Assembly (NCBI RefSeq): GCF_000213175.1
Contig: NW_009799101.1
Coordinates: 3,966,011 to 4,030,010 of the forward strand
Direction of reading: 5' to 3'
Length of the DNA: 64,000 bases
Source: Neurospora tetrasperma FGSC 2508
Lineage: Eukaryota > Ascomycota > Sordariomycetes > Sordariales > Sordariaceae
The notes under the pieces were generated by a model, which did no database searches, had not been told where the DNA came from, and was given only the letters and a program-made list of their open reading frames with translations. Both the position numbers and the translations under genes were made by a program. The stretch's first letter is position 1. Every line of letters begins with the position of its first letter. Positions 50,299-62,095 of this stretch are shown piece after piece.

Positions 50299-50733
50299 GG
50301 ATATGTTGAAAAGCTATGATTATTTTTTTTCTTCTTCTTTAGACCTAGTCTCATTACCAAGGAGCAAGAGCTCTGTTTTGTCTGTCATGCCTTTATCCCA
50401 ACCCAGTACAGTCAGTGTCTCGCCTAACCTCACTCTTTCGCCATCTTTAGTCACCTTTGACCCTTTATTATCCTGCTCAGTACAATAAGAACAAGGGGGA
50501 ACAGAAACCCGCCTGGCTGTGCAGACAGCACTGCTCCTCCTGTAGTCTAAACACTCGTATCCTTAATCTTCATGCTCCTCGTACGGACGCGAACCCCTTG
50601 ACTTGTGCGTTGAGCGATGCCGTGACAGTCAATGTTCCTCGTCGTTTTCCATCCCAACCGCTGTGATCTCAACGGGCCCCGTCCTCGCGTCATGCATGTG
50701 TTTCAGCAGGGAAAAGAAAGACTGCTGTGCTCT
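50299..50733. other. convergent intergenic region
   Basis: This 435-nt stretch between two stop codons holds the 3' UTRs of the YjbQ-family gene and the CFIm25 gene. No coding signal. Confidence 0.6.
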
Positions 50734-51623
<890 letters not shown>

Positions 51624-53572
51624 TTCGCCGTTTGTTGCGTTCTCTGCTGCGACACGAATTGGTTCTTGATGGGAAAGGGTGGCTGTTTGGTTCGGAAGAA
51701 GGAACCTATTGGTAAAGGATCCCAAAGAGCTACTCAGGAGATGGAGTCTGGAAATGGATCTTGTTACAGGAGCTGTAGTGAAGACTTCTCGGTCGGTGTT
51801 TGATTTCGTGTCGACGCGATGCGCTTTATGTGATGGATGGACACGACTAAAGTGGGAGGGGAGGCAGTTCAGAAAGAAACTACTAAGCGGTCACTCGGTG
51901 TTTGTTGGGCGTTTTGGTACGGCAGTGTGCAATTTGGTCGCGAGTTTCCCTGGGGGGTTCTGATGGGACGCAGCAGTTGGCGCGATTGACATTCCAGACA
52001 TCAAGCCAGATCAGGAAGGCGGTCAAGTCCAAAGCTCCGAAAAATTGTGGGTCGTAGCTCTATGGTGGAGCCGGCCAGGCACCCTTCTGGGCACTTTGAG
52101 CCGCATTCAACTCCTCCAACGTCAACATCTCTCGCCCAGATGCCACAAGCTCAAGAAATGGCCTCATGGACAACTGCAAATTATCCTGGAATGGTATCAT
52201 CTGAGAACGTAGTTTTTCAATTATGCTGCCCGTGGCATTTGCCTAGCTGTTATACGTGAACAGTGTCCGAACACTATACAATTCCGGACTCCCTATGGCA
52301 ACCAGCAAGATCGAGATATCGAATTCCAGCCAAGCTTCGTCATTAAGAAGTTCAAACATATACTTAATACTCCTGGCAAGATGTCGGCCTCACAGCTTTC
52401 CAAAAGCACTCTGACGGTAGCTGCTTGGTGATAAATACCATCGAAGGATGTACGCAAAGAAAACCTGACAGCTGATACAGCTCGTCGTTGACACCAACCA
52501 CGATACCATCTGGCCAACTGAACGTTCAAATGTCTGGATACCCCTGATGATCCTTACTACCATTGGTCCGGAAGGTCACGACGATTATGGACTGGTTCTA
52601 TCAACTCCATGATACCGATTGCACACACGTAAGAGTGCATCAGCACTGAGGCGTTGACAATGGTCATCCAGGTTGCTGCTCTTGCCTCTGGTCTTCGTGA
52701 TAAAAGATGGCTAGAGTGATTGGCCCAGCAGCTGCGATCGTACGGGACCTGCCCTCATTCTTGGTTGACCCGGTTACCTTATCTATCCCACTCCTCCGGC
52801 ACAAAGTCCACGGTTTGCTGTTCCAAACCTCCCTAAGTGAGGCGAGTCTATCAGTGTGGACGATTGGCCAGTATTTCTTGTTTCGTCTCATCTTCTGCTT
52901 TACAAAAAATGACCCCAGCTGATCAAATCAAAAGTACCCAGCCGTACCAGACATTGAGAACCTCTACGGTTTGTTTACTCGGTCTCCCGCGGTTGCCCCG
53001 CAGTGTTCTCGACCGGAGGTCATTTGGGACTCCTTCTACGTTTCTCACCCCACTCACAATTCCTTTCGTTGCCTTGCGTTTCTTTTTCTGAGATCGTGGT
53101 GATATTCCTTCTCGGTTCCAATCAAGACGCCCATTCACTTTCTGAATGTGAAGACCCGAGCCTTTTGTGGAAACGACGGATGCACAGAAATTCGGGTATT
53201 GTGGCAGATTTTGGTAGGTGGTCTAGACACCTCTTCTGATTTTTTGCCCCAGCACTCTCCTTCTCAGTACTGACATCTGGATAAGTTCGTTGTCAACCGC
53301 GATTCTTGTCTTGCTATCACCACGAAAACAATCATTTCACATTTCAGTTCCTTCTCACTAATCGCTCGTGTGGCGATCAAAATCGTGATCAAAGTCGAAC
53401 TCGTCACTGCTCAATCAAGCGGTGATGCTATTGAAGGTATGTCTACTAACAAAAACAAATGTCATAACAGCAACTGGCTAACCGTTGGGCATCAGTGTAG
53501 CATTTACAGCCAGACATTCGCTGTACAAACCAAGGTTTTGATTCAGCCTGACGTGCTGATGAAGCGAGCGCC
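51624..53572. other. divergent intergenic region with probable 5' leader of the GTPase gene
   Basis: It separates the CFIm25 start (minus) from the GTPase start (plus). A likely 5' UTR intron lies at about 53437-53509: donor GTATGT, branch GGCTAACCG and acceptor TTTACAG. A short upstream ATG at 53559 opens an overlapping frame (53559-53585). No other coding signal. Confidence 0.5.
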
Positions 53573-56500
53573 ATGTCCGACTTAAACATGATCAAGCTCG
53601 ACTGCCTTCAGGCACTGAAGAGGGAAACATCACCAGCCAAGCTTGAGGCCGCCCTGAATGCCGGCGTTGGTCTTCTGGCAGATATCCAGAAAGCTTTTGC
53701 GGATGCAAGCACTGTTCCGGAAATCGCTAAATGGTGCAAGTCCATCCAAGATCTACAGGCGCAGTCCTGCAAGCAAAGGACCGTCGTTGGCGTCGTCGGC
53801 AGCACGGGCGCTGGCAAGAGCTCGGTTATCAACGCCGTTCTCAACCAAGAAAGCTTGGTGCCCACAAACGGCATGCGAGCATGTACCGCCACCATTACGG
53901 AGATTCAGTACAATGATGCGGATGACAGTCAAGAATCTTTCCGTGGGGAGGTTCATTTCGTCACGGAGGACGAATGGATGAAAGAACTACACATTCTCCT
54001 CGATGACCTGCAAGCGCCTGGCGACAATAGGTCAGGAGATAGCAGCACCGGAGCGGAATTCTTTGGTAGCGAATCCGCCCCCGCTGTTGCATATGACAAG
54101 ATTAGATGCGTTTACCCCCATTTGCTCAGGGACGATATCTTGAAGCGCAAGTTCACTCCACAGGGTTTAGCTCAGGATCCCTCAGTTTCCGGTGTGTTAG
54201 GCACTGTAAAAGAAGTCCGAGCCTGGACTATCAAGGAGTTCAACGAGCAACTTCAAGTCTACATCGACTCTAAGGAGAAGACTAAGGGCCGACAAAAGGA
54301 CTCAGACAGAGCCACCGAATTCTGGCCTCTCATCAAGGTCGTTCGTTTGTTCGTCAAATCCAAGGTTCTCGAACCAGGTCTTGTCCTGGTCGATCTTGTA
54401 AGTCATTCATTTCTCCAGAAAAACTGGCCAAAGCTAACAGTTTTGCAGCCGGGTATTCATGATTCAAACGCAGCCCGCTCAACCATTGCGTCCAAGTACA
54501 TCGAGGAATGCACTGGCTTGTGGATCATTGCTCCGATTACTCGTGCCGTTGACGACAAGGCAGCTCAGACACTTCTCGGCTCTTCGTTCAGGCGCCAGCT
54601 CCAATTTGATGGAACATACTCTGCACTGACAGTGGTTTGCTCCAAGTCAGATGATGTATCTGTCACCGAGTTTCTGCGCACCATGCCCGAAAGTCATAAA
54701 GTCCACTCAGACTTTGCGACTTTGCAGGTGCTCCAAGGGAACGAAGAGCAGTTGAAACAAGAGCTGTTGCCCATCAAGAACCTGCTAGATAATAACAGGG
54801 CTTCTTCGAAGATTTGTGAGGATAGCATGGAGTTTCTAGAGACGGCTATGGAATCTGTCGAGGACGACCAAGTTTTTTTGAAGACACGACTGACCGTCGC
54901 TTCAAAGCGGAAACCTAAAGACACTGATTTCGATGCAAGGAAGCGCTCGAAACAGGACCAACAGTGGCGTGAAGAGTCTGACTTTGGAGATGATTCCGAC
55001 GATGACCTCGATGATGCGGGATATGCCGAGGATACTGAAATCATCTCGATGGAAGCTGCAGAGCTGCGCCTCAAAACTCTCAAGGCCGAGAAAAAGGCTC
55101 TCAAAGAACAGGGCTCGGACTTGGAGAGAAGAGCTAAGGGTGTCCGCAAGCAACTGAGAGAGACCAGACATGAATGCGAACACATGAAAGCACTTATCAA
55201 GAGCGCTTGTATTCAGTTTCGGAATAATTATTCCCGGCCAGTGATCCAACAGCAGTTCGCGGAAGGTATCCGAGAGTAAGTCACGTCAATCTGGTGTAAC
55301 TGTCTATGGAGCAGGAACCTAACTGCGAGATGATAGGCTTGACCAGGAGAACGCAGCAATGTAAGATGAGGAGAATTTCGACCCTTCGTTCGAGGCCAGG
55401 GATTACACAGAGGTTGCAGCACGGCTCCCAGTGTTCTGTGTCTCGAGCCGCGCCTATCTAAAGATGGCGGGCATGCTGAAGAAAGACGAACCTACAACGG
55501 GATTCCTCTCTATTGAAGAGACACAGATACCTGCTCTCCAGGAGCACGCAATGAACATCGTTGCCGAAACTCGGGCTGCCGGCTGCCGCAAGCTCTTAAC
55601 AGAAGTCTCAAGTTTCATAGTCTCTTTGATCGTGCAGATCATCATCGCTGAGAAACCCCTGAAACTCGCTGATGACTTGAAAGAGCAAGAGCTTGCCTTT
55701 CTCAAGGAAGCCTTGGCGAAGCTGACCAAGGAACTGCATTCCACGGTCGACGAAAGTTTCAACGGATTCGAAAAGGCCATCAAGTCTCAGATTATTGACA
55801 AATTTGAGTCTTCAATTCGACTGGCCACCGCCACGGCGGTCGAAACTGCCAAAACCTGGGGACAATTTCGAGATCAAGATGGCAAGCGTGGCCTTGTATT
55901 CTTGACGTACCGCGCAACCTGCCTCAGGGACGGCGTATTCAAGGCGACCAGAGGCCCTCTGGACTGGAATCAGGAGCTATGCGACCCGATCGAGAAGCGA
56001 ATTGCTCCCAACTGGGAACAGATATTCAGCAAGACGCTTCCGCGCGGAATCAAGCATCTGGGGAAAGAGCTAGCGAAGTCACTCGAGGACTTCGAGGGTC
56101 GGATGCACGAGCGGCAGCAGCTGCGAGACTCGCCTTCATACGATCTGGTACGGAGCCAGATGAAGACTGTGGGTGAGAACGTGAAAGATACTATTTCTTT
56201 GAGGGGCAGGACGTCTCTAAAAACTGGTCAGAAGAATGCCATCCGGCTACTGAAACCTGCTGTTGCGGATATGATGAGAGGGCAGTACCAGGCATGCAGC
56301 CAGGAGAGTGGTAAGTGTTGATGCTATTTCCCATGATCAAGATTGGTAATTCCTAACATCATAGTAGGCATAGGATCTTACAAGAGAATGAAGGATTCTA
56401 TGGAGGAGTTCGTTCAGACCGTGGCCCAGCACATGTTTAAAGCGGCCACAGACCTTGTTGGCGACCGTATTCACAAGACACTGGAAGAAATTCGCTCTGA

Positions 56501-56912
56501 CGTGGATGAACAAGTCAACAGCGTTGTTGCACGTGTCGATGACGACTGCAAATCCCTCGTTTTGGATCGAAATCTCTTCAAAGCTCTCGAGTCGTCTCGT
56601 AGAGTTATAAAAGAGATGTTAGAAACAGCAGACAATCGCTTCAAGGCCGCGACACAGGATCCTCAGTCAGATAACAACCAAGCTATCGAACCTTATCGTG
56701 TGCGTCTTCCTGACGCGGATCCGTCTACACCAAGCAGAAGATCGCGGATGACTGATATGATGCATCAATCGCCGTTTTCTCCAACGACCCCTGCCCAACA
56801 AAACTCCCCTAGCGGACTTACGTTTTCAGGCGGAGTGTCCAGACTGACATTGGCATCACCGACAGCGTCTGTCGATGCCGCATCCACTCCTATCAAGAAG
56901 GAGAGAGAGTAA
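53573..56912 (+). CDS. dynamin-like large GTPase, SLIP-GC-type, with an in-frame stop in the simplest model
   Basis: Exons 53573-54397, 54449-55275, a third exon and 56365-56912. The GTPase domain has P-loop GSTGAGKSS (76-84), G3 DLPG (274-277, across the first intron) and G4 SKSD (340-343). Its build matches fungal relatives of nuclear GTPase SLIP-GC in the dynamin superfamily. Around residue 450 there is an acidic stretch (FGDDSDDDLDDAG) followed by a long coiled coil. The last ~100 residues are Ser/Pro-rich. The first intron is only 51 nt and is open in frame. The third exon is uncertain. The intron with the best signals (55276-55336, CCTAAC branch) gives ELDQENAAM then TAA at 55362-55364, after which DEENFDPSFEARDYTEVAAR continues in frame. 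A longer intron (55276-55399, acceptor GGCCAG) skips the stop and gives 1036 aa. Upstream and downstream parts are otherwise intact. Confidence 0.85.
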
Positions 56913-57779
56913 CTCGACCGTTTTCGCCGGATCACCATTCTCGAAGCCCATCAGGTTGGGCATGTATTATCTCGCATAACCATATTGCTTCCACCATTTC
57001 GCTCAAGTTCTTTTCATCCGTCCATACCACCGGTTTCTGATGTTTGGGCACCATGTCGAATATAATGACATCTCCTTGTTCGCACCTCGAACCTGCTTGG
57101 GGCTTGAAGCCCTTGATACATGGTCCTCGGAGGCCAAGATGTCAACAAGAAATTATTTGCTTTTAATGTCCGATGGTTGCTTCTCAGAAGAACAATACGC
57201 GACGCATATGTCAAAACAGCGCCTATTGTCAGGAAGACTTCAATGTATGAACAAAGACTACATGTCTGCAGCTGATTCATGACACCACTCAACTCACATT
57301 CAAGGAGCTTGAAGCCTTTAGTATAGGGCTTAGGTAGAAATCATATCGGTTGGTGTCAGATCAAGGAGACCAAACTGTGTAACACAGTTTTGATCCCTCA
57401 CTTCGAGATACGTAGATAGACCTCAATTGACCGACTCTTGCTCATTCAGTGAACAAAAGGTTAGTGAACAATTGACCCCCCGTATCTTCCCACTCGAGAT
57501 ACATCGACTGGTCGGCATATCCAACAAGGCGCTCGTTATCTTGACCGAGTGTTCGTTCCGACAAGATAAGTGAGATGCGGCCCTCGGAATTTGTGAAAAG
57601 GGAACGCATCCGACTTGAGGGAATTCCCGAGTGGTCAATTCGAACTTTGAGATGTGTGATTTAGCCTGCATCTCGATGAGGCATACCGGTCAAGGACGAT
57701 GCCGCTTATAATGATTGTTTTGCGATAACGAGTGTTGACGAACGGGACGGGAACAATGTCCTTAACTGTTTGGGTGTTT
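56913..57779. other. 3' flank of the GTPase gene
   Basis: Contains the 3' UTR. A strong inverted repeat AAACTGTG/CACAGTTT with a TAA loop lies at 57372-57390. No coding signal seen. Confidence 0.45.
57372..57390. repeat. short hairpin-forming inverted repeat
   Basis: Arms AAACTGTG and CACAGTTT separated by three bases. It lies about 460 nt beyond the GTPase stop. It may be chance or a structured 3' element. Confidence 0.35.
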
Positions 57780-58052
57780 TTACAGTACAGTACAATACTG
57801 GTTTCACTTGTCTGTTAGCTTGACGCTCTTGGTATCCGTTCCGGATTGTCCAAACCTCGCAAGGATAAAATTGAATGGCTAGATAAGCGTTAACAAGGTT
57901 CAAAGAGACACAATGAACTTTGGAAATACATATTCATAGTAACATCATGCCTTGGGTATGGAACCAAGATAATCAGTTCTAGGTAAATCACCTAGGAAAG
58001 TTGATTCGAAGTCTTGAGCTAACGAAACCAGTATTGTTAATTGGACTGTAGT
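57780..58052. mobile_element. MITE-like terminal-inverted-repeat element, copy A
   Basis: The left end reads ACAATACTGGTTTCACTTGT then CTGTTAGCTTGACGCTCTT. The right end, on the opposite strand, reads ACTACAGTCCAATTAACAAT followed by ACTGGTTTCGTTAGCTCAAG. The two ends are imperfect inverted repeats of about 35-40 nt around the core ACTGGTTTC...GTTAGCT. There is no coding frame inside, so a non-autonomous element is the simplest reading. Exact ends and target duplication could not be fixed because the copy is diverged. Confidence 0.45.
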
Positions 58053-58349
58053 GCCGTCTTAACAATTATCCACCAAAGAATATCACCATTCAGTACAGCC
58101 CTCCCACCTGACATCATCCCGCCAGATCAATTCCCCATACAACCTGGCAAACAGCATCATTAAGTCCATACTGTCTCAGATCTCGTGTGGGAGATGTCAA
58201 GATCTGATCTTTGACTTTGCTGGGTTGCTTATCTCCTAATTTTGGAAGCTTTACCCTGTGCGACCGCAGTCATGTTCTGGATACTGATACTGATACCGGT
58301 ATTGTTGATATCTGCCTGCTAAGAGACCCTATAGCGGTAAGTACCTTTC

Positions 58350-58632
58350 TGTGTGTATACAGTCCGATGCTGGTTTGTTTGTTAGCTTGGTACACTAGGC
58401 ACTCTTGGTAGTACAATATACATAGTGCACTGAACGAAATCTATTTCGAATAGTCCCAAAGCTTACACCGATTAATGAATAGGCATTAGCTGGATTTGAT
58501 ATGGCATTTTGAATGTTAGAGATGGCGTATCCAAGGTAAGATTATGCATTAGTTAGCCATGAAAACACATAGGAAAGTTGACACGAGGTCTCGAACTAAC
58601 AAAGAAACCAGTACTGGACTGTATATACATGC
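58350..58632. mobile_element. MITE-like terminal-inverted-repeat element, copy B
   Basis: Left end TGTATACAGTCCGATGCTGG then TTTGTTTGTTAGCTTGG; right end, reverse strand, TGTATATACAGTCCAGTACT then GGTTTCTTTGTTAGTTCGAG. Both ends match those of copy A, and the subterminal stretch TAGGAAAGTTGACACGAGGT at 58571 matches TAGGAAAGTTGATTCGAAGT at 57994. The element length (about 280 nt) is the same as copy A. The pair lies in direct orientation about 570 nt apart. No transposase frame is present. Confidence 0.48.
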
Positions 58633-60013
58633 GTCATCTTGGTACATCTGATTATCACGGGAATATGTGGCAGAACCGGTCACTACACCCATTGCTACCA
58701 TGATCCGCATCCAGGGTTTCTCAGGAGGTCTTAGATCGACAATGCCTTGGCCGAGGATATACGTCTCATTCCGTCGGCTTGGTTGCGGGCGGGTGGGCGG
58801 CTGTAGCTTAGGGTCCGTCTCACGCATTCCTCAATGTGTAGAGTTTTGTACACTAGTATAGACGGGTAGGTAGGTACCTCGGGCTAATGCTTGAAATTGA
58901 CTGAGAGAATGCCTTGTTCTGGAGTCCGTCAGGTTCCTGCCACTAACTGGTAAAGTCATTGGCATATCATGCCATCGTGATACCTACTTGAGGAGATGAT
59001 GATGATTGGATGTACATGTAACTTGCTGCAGATGGAGCTTGGAGCTGGAGGTTCCTTCAAGACATCCACCAAGGCTTTATCACACCTGCTATAAATATCA
59101 GATATCCAAGGTACCGTCTGGGTCGCCGATGACCGCCAATAAGCGGCCGCTACCGGTAGGTACCTACTATCTAGTTGCAGCACCCAGGAACCGTTCCATG
59201 ACTCTTGTATGGTTTCTGGGCGGGCATGGAAAGGCCCGAGGTCCGGGCATGACATCGCCAGATCACCTTACTGCTATCAAACCATCTCACCGCCTTCATC
59301 TGGCAGCCTACCTATGTACATGCCTCTCATGATGGATGTTCTGGAACAAAAGCTGGCAAAGCCTGGAAGCTTCCCCAGTCCATCCCCATTCGTCGTGGTG
59401 AAACTTGAATTGAGATCTCCGAACACTTTCTGTAGAAGAAGCCCCCGTTCGGCTGCGGGCGTTATGCGGCGGTGGTTACCTCATTACTGTCACCGGCCAC
59501 TTCCACCTCCTCCACGCTCCGTCCACGCTCCACTGGCCTCCACCACCGTGAGGGGACCACCTGGGGCAGTGCCGTTTTCCACTTCTCTTTGTCTCCATGC
59601 GGCGACCTGACCACCTAGCTCACCTCCACCGTCTCTGACTGTCCCCCGACAATCAATTGAAGTTCCTCCTGCAACCTGCACCTAATTACCTACTTCTCAA
59701 GAGGCAATCCGAAGCTGCCTCTGCGACACTGCACACTGCGAATCCGTCAAAACCGCAAGATTTACCGTCTCCAACCACCAGAGAAAGAGGCACTCGCCCC
59801 CCAAGCCTTGTTACAAGCATACAGTATCAGCAAAAACTCTATCAGTCAGCACTTCCTTGCCGTACCTCCGTACCAGGCAACCAACCGCCCAACCAGATCG
59901 GCCACATCCGGCCCTTCTTTTCTTTCATCACCTTCGCCTCCTCCGAACGGGTTCGCCGCTATTCTTGGAAGCTGCAACCAACGATTCCAGAACAATAGCC
60001 CTTCGGACCATGA
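58633..60013. other. intergenic region and 5' leader of the 60014 gene
   Basis: Holds the promoter and probable 5' UTR of the gene starting at 60014. The motif GGTAGGTACCT occurs twice (around 58865 and 59156). The last 400 nt are C-rich with CT/CA-rich patches, common in fungal leaders. No coding signal was accepted. Confidence 0.45.
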
Positions 60014-62095
60014 ATGGCTGCCCTCTTGCCGCCTACCCGTTTGGTCATGCATAGTAGTGTTGAATCTGAACGGCCGGCATCGCCTTCCCCCGCAGTTGCA
60101 CCTCCAGCACCCGCAACAATGGACAGCACCGCGAAGATTCTCTCGGATCTGCACCAAAAACTCGCTGATCTCCACCGGCACATGGCCGAGTTTCACCGGT
60201 ACATGGACGACTGTCTGAAAAACTACCCCGAAATTTCGTCCGAGGTCTCACGAGTCATAGCCGAGTCCATGCACAAGTACCCGGCCCTCACCTTGATGGC
60301 CCGCGACGCCCGCGACCCTGAAAGCCCCCGACCTCAGTCGCCCACAGACAAGATCCTCGACAGTGAAGCCCTTTGCAGAGACGCCCGCAAGTCGCCTCCG
60401 CCCATCTTATACCATACATCCGGCACCCCGAAGGAAGGCCCAAGAAGCCCCCACGAGCGCGAGAGAGAGTTCCAAGGCTTGTTCACTCCTAGATACCTGC
60501 CCCTGCTCGATAGCACCCACCGCGGCCTGCAGTCACCCCCGGAGTCTCCAGTACCCACGCCGCTGCCGCTTCCCTTGTCTCAAGATAATGTGAAGAAAGT
60601 GGATGACCTCAAGGAGCCAGAGGCCATGTTGAAGTTCGACATCCGCCCGACCCCGGTCAGACGGTTGACCGACCGATCCTCATCGTCAGTTGAGTCGTCG
60701 ATATCTGGAAGCGACTCAAAAGTGCGAAGGAGCGCTTTGCGACGTTCTTCAAGTTCAACCAAGGGCAGCCCACGCCGGGTGCGTTTCGAATTTGCGGGCG
60801 AGGAGGTCTTTCCATCGACCTCTCCCCAGGACGCTTCTGCCGTTACAGTCCCGCCCCCGCTGAGTGGGGATGATGGGGCTGATGGGGCGCAGACTCCTCC
60901 TCCTCCCCCTCCTCCTCAACTGGAGGCCGCTGCGCCTATCATACCGTCGACAAGCGAACCACCTGCGTATACTGGAACATCGCTGCTTGACATTGAAGGC
61001 GAGGAGGACGCGCTGCCGAGGCCTAAGAAAGTCTCGTCCACGCAAGCACTTCGCGCCCTTTCTCGGAATGCCCCACTGGATGCCGGAACTTGGACAGAGG
61101 TGAACGCGGATCCGGAAGAGACACCCAAGATGAACGGCGGAAAGCAGGATGATTGCACCCTGAAGCAGGACCAGCCATCAGGGCAGGTTTCTGGAGGAAA
61201 GCCGCAAGACGGCCAGCATCACGAACAGCTTCATCCTCAAGCACAGAGCTTTACCAAACACAAAGTCGAGACCAAATCGTCCCCCCTTGCACACCATGTT
61301 GTAACGCAACAGTCCAATGGCGACCAGAGTCTCGGATCCCCACTGGAAGAGTTGCAACGGGATGAAGACGACGACAGTTCCGACGACGACGAATTTCTCT
61401 CGATGAAAGCGAAGAAAAAGCCGGTCTCGCCAACTATTCGAAGCTCATTTGGGCGCCTACCTACCATCTCCGAGACCGCTCAAAACACTGCGAGGTCCTC
61501 GCCCAACAACGCTGCTCACACTAAATCGCCATTAGTGGATGAGTTCGGTAAAGGGAAAGTGGTGGATGACGTACCCGAAGATGCCTTCTTTGACTTTGAG
61601 GGAGAGGGCATCTCCACCGGTGTAGAGTCCGATACAGAGAAGTACATTGCCGAAGATGATTTCGACGACGATGACGACAACGACGCTGCTGCGAGCAAGG
61701 TACCGCCTGAAGAGCGCCCGAGAGTAGCCTCCATAGCTAGCGGATCCAATGCTTCAACAGAGCCAGCCCCGGTCCGCAAGGTTCCTCCGGCTACGCCATC
61801 GGCCGCCTTGTTTGGCCATTCGGTTGGATCGTACAAGGGAACTTCCATGCGCATGAACCCCATCAGCAACCCGAAGCTGTACGATGAAATTGCTGGCATG
61901 AGAAACGTACACACCTTTGTTGGTAGTGTCGATGGCCGCAGCGGCGTGGAGGCTATTGACATGGGGAGCTACCGTGCATATTTGGTTAAGAACCATGCCA
62001 GTGCTACTCCCCGCAGTTTTACGGAGCGATTGGCATTTGAGGAGGCTATGGAGCGGAGGAGGTCAATGAGGGACTCGGACGATGAAGATTTGTAG
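60014..62095 (+). CDS. fungal protein with N-terminal helical segment and RVRF motif, function unknown
   Basis: Single exon of 693 aa from the ATG at 60014; in-frame ATGs at 60047 and 60119 are alternatives. An amphipathic or coiled-coil segment lies at about 36-85 (MDSTAKILSDLHQKLADLHR, then HMAEFHRYMDD). The middle is Pro/Ser-rich. At residues 255-258 an RVRF tetrapeptide follows a basic Ser-rich stretch (RRSSSSTKGSPR), which fits the PP1-docking consensus RVxF. Acidic runs appear at DEDDDSSDDDEF and EDDFDDDDDNDAA. The last ~90 residues contain the most conserved-looking block: LFGHSVGSYKGTSMRMNPIS, VHTFVGSVDGRSGVEAID and RSFTERLAFEEAMERRRSM. I cannot name the family. The disordered, phospho-rich composition suggests a regulatory or scaffold protein. 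Confidence 0.82.
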   Translation: MAALLPPTRLVMHSSVESERPASPSPAVAPPAPATMDSTAKILSDLHQKLADLHRHMAEFHRYMDDCLKNYPEISSEVSRVIAESMHKYPALTLMARDARDPESPRPQSPTDKILDSEALCRDARKSPPPILYHTSGTPKEGPRSPHEREREFQGLFTPRYLPLLDSTHRGLQSPPESPVPTPLPLPLSQDNVKKVDDLKEPEAMLKFDIRPTPVRRLTDRSSSSVESSISGSDSKVRRSALRRSSSSTKGSPRRVRFEFAGEEVFPSTSPQDASAVTVPPPLSGDDGADGAQTPPPPPPPQLEAAAPIIPSTSEPPAYTGTSLLDIEGEEDALPRPKKVSSTQALRALSRNAPLDAGTWTEVNADPEETPKMNGGKQDDCTLKQDQPSGQVSGGKPQDGQHHEQLHPQAQSFTKHKVETKSSPLAHHVVTQQSNGDQSLGSPLEELQRDEDDDSSDDDEFLSMKAKKKPVSPTIRSSFGRLPTISETAQNTARSSPNNAAHTKSPLVDEFGKGKVVDDVPEDAFFDFEGEGISTGVESDTEKYIAEDDFDDDDDNDAAASKVPPEERPRVASIASGSNASTEPAPVRKVPPATPSAALFGHSVGSYKGTSMRMNPISNPKLYDEIAGMRNVHTFVGSVDGRSGVEAIDMGSYRAYLVKNHASATPRSFTERLAFEEAMERRRSMRDSDDEDL

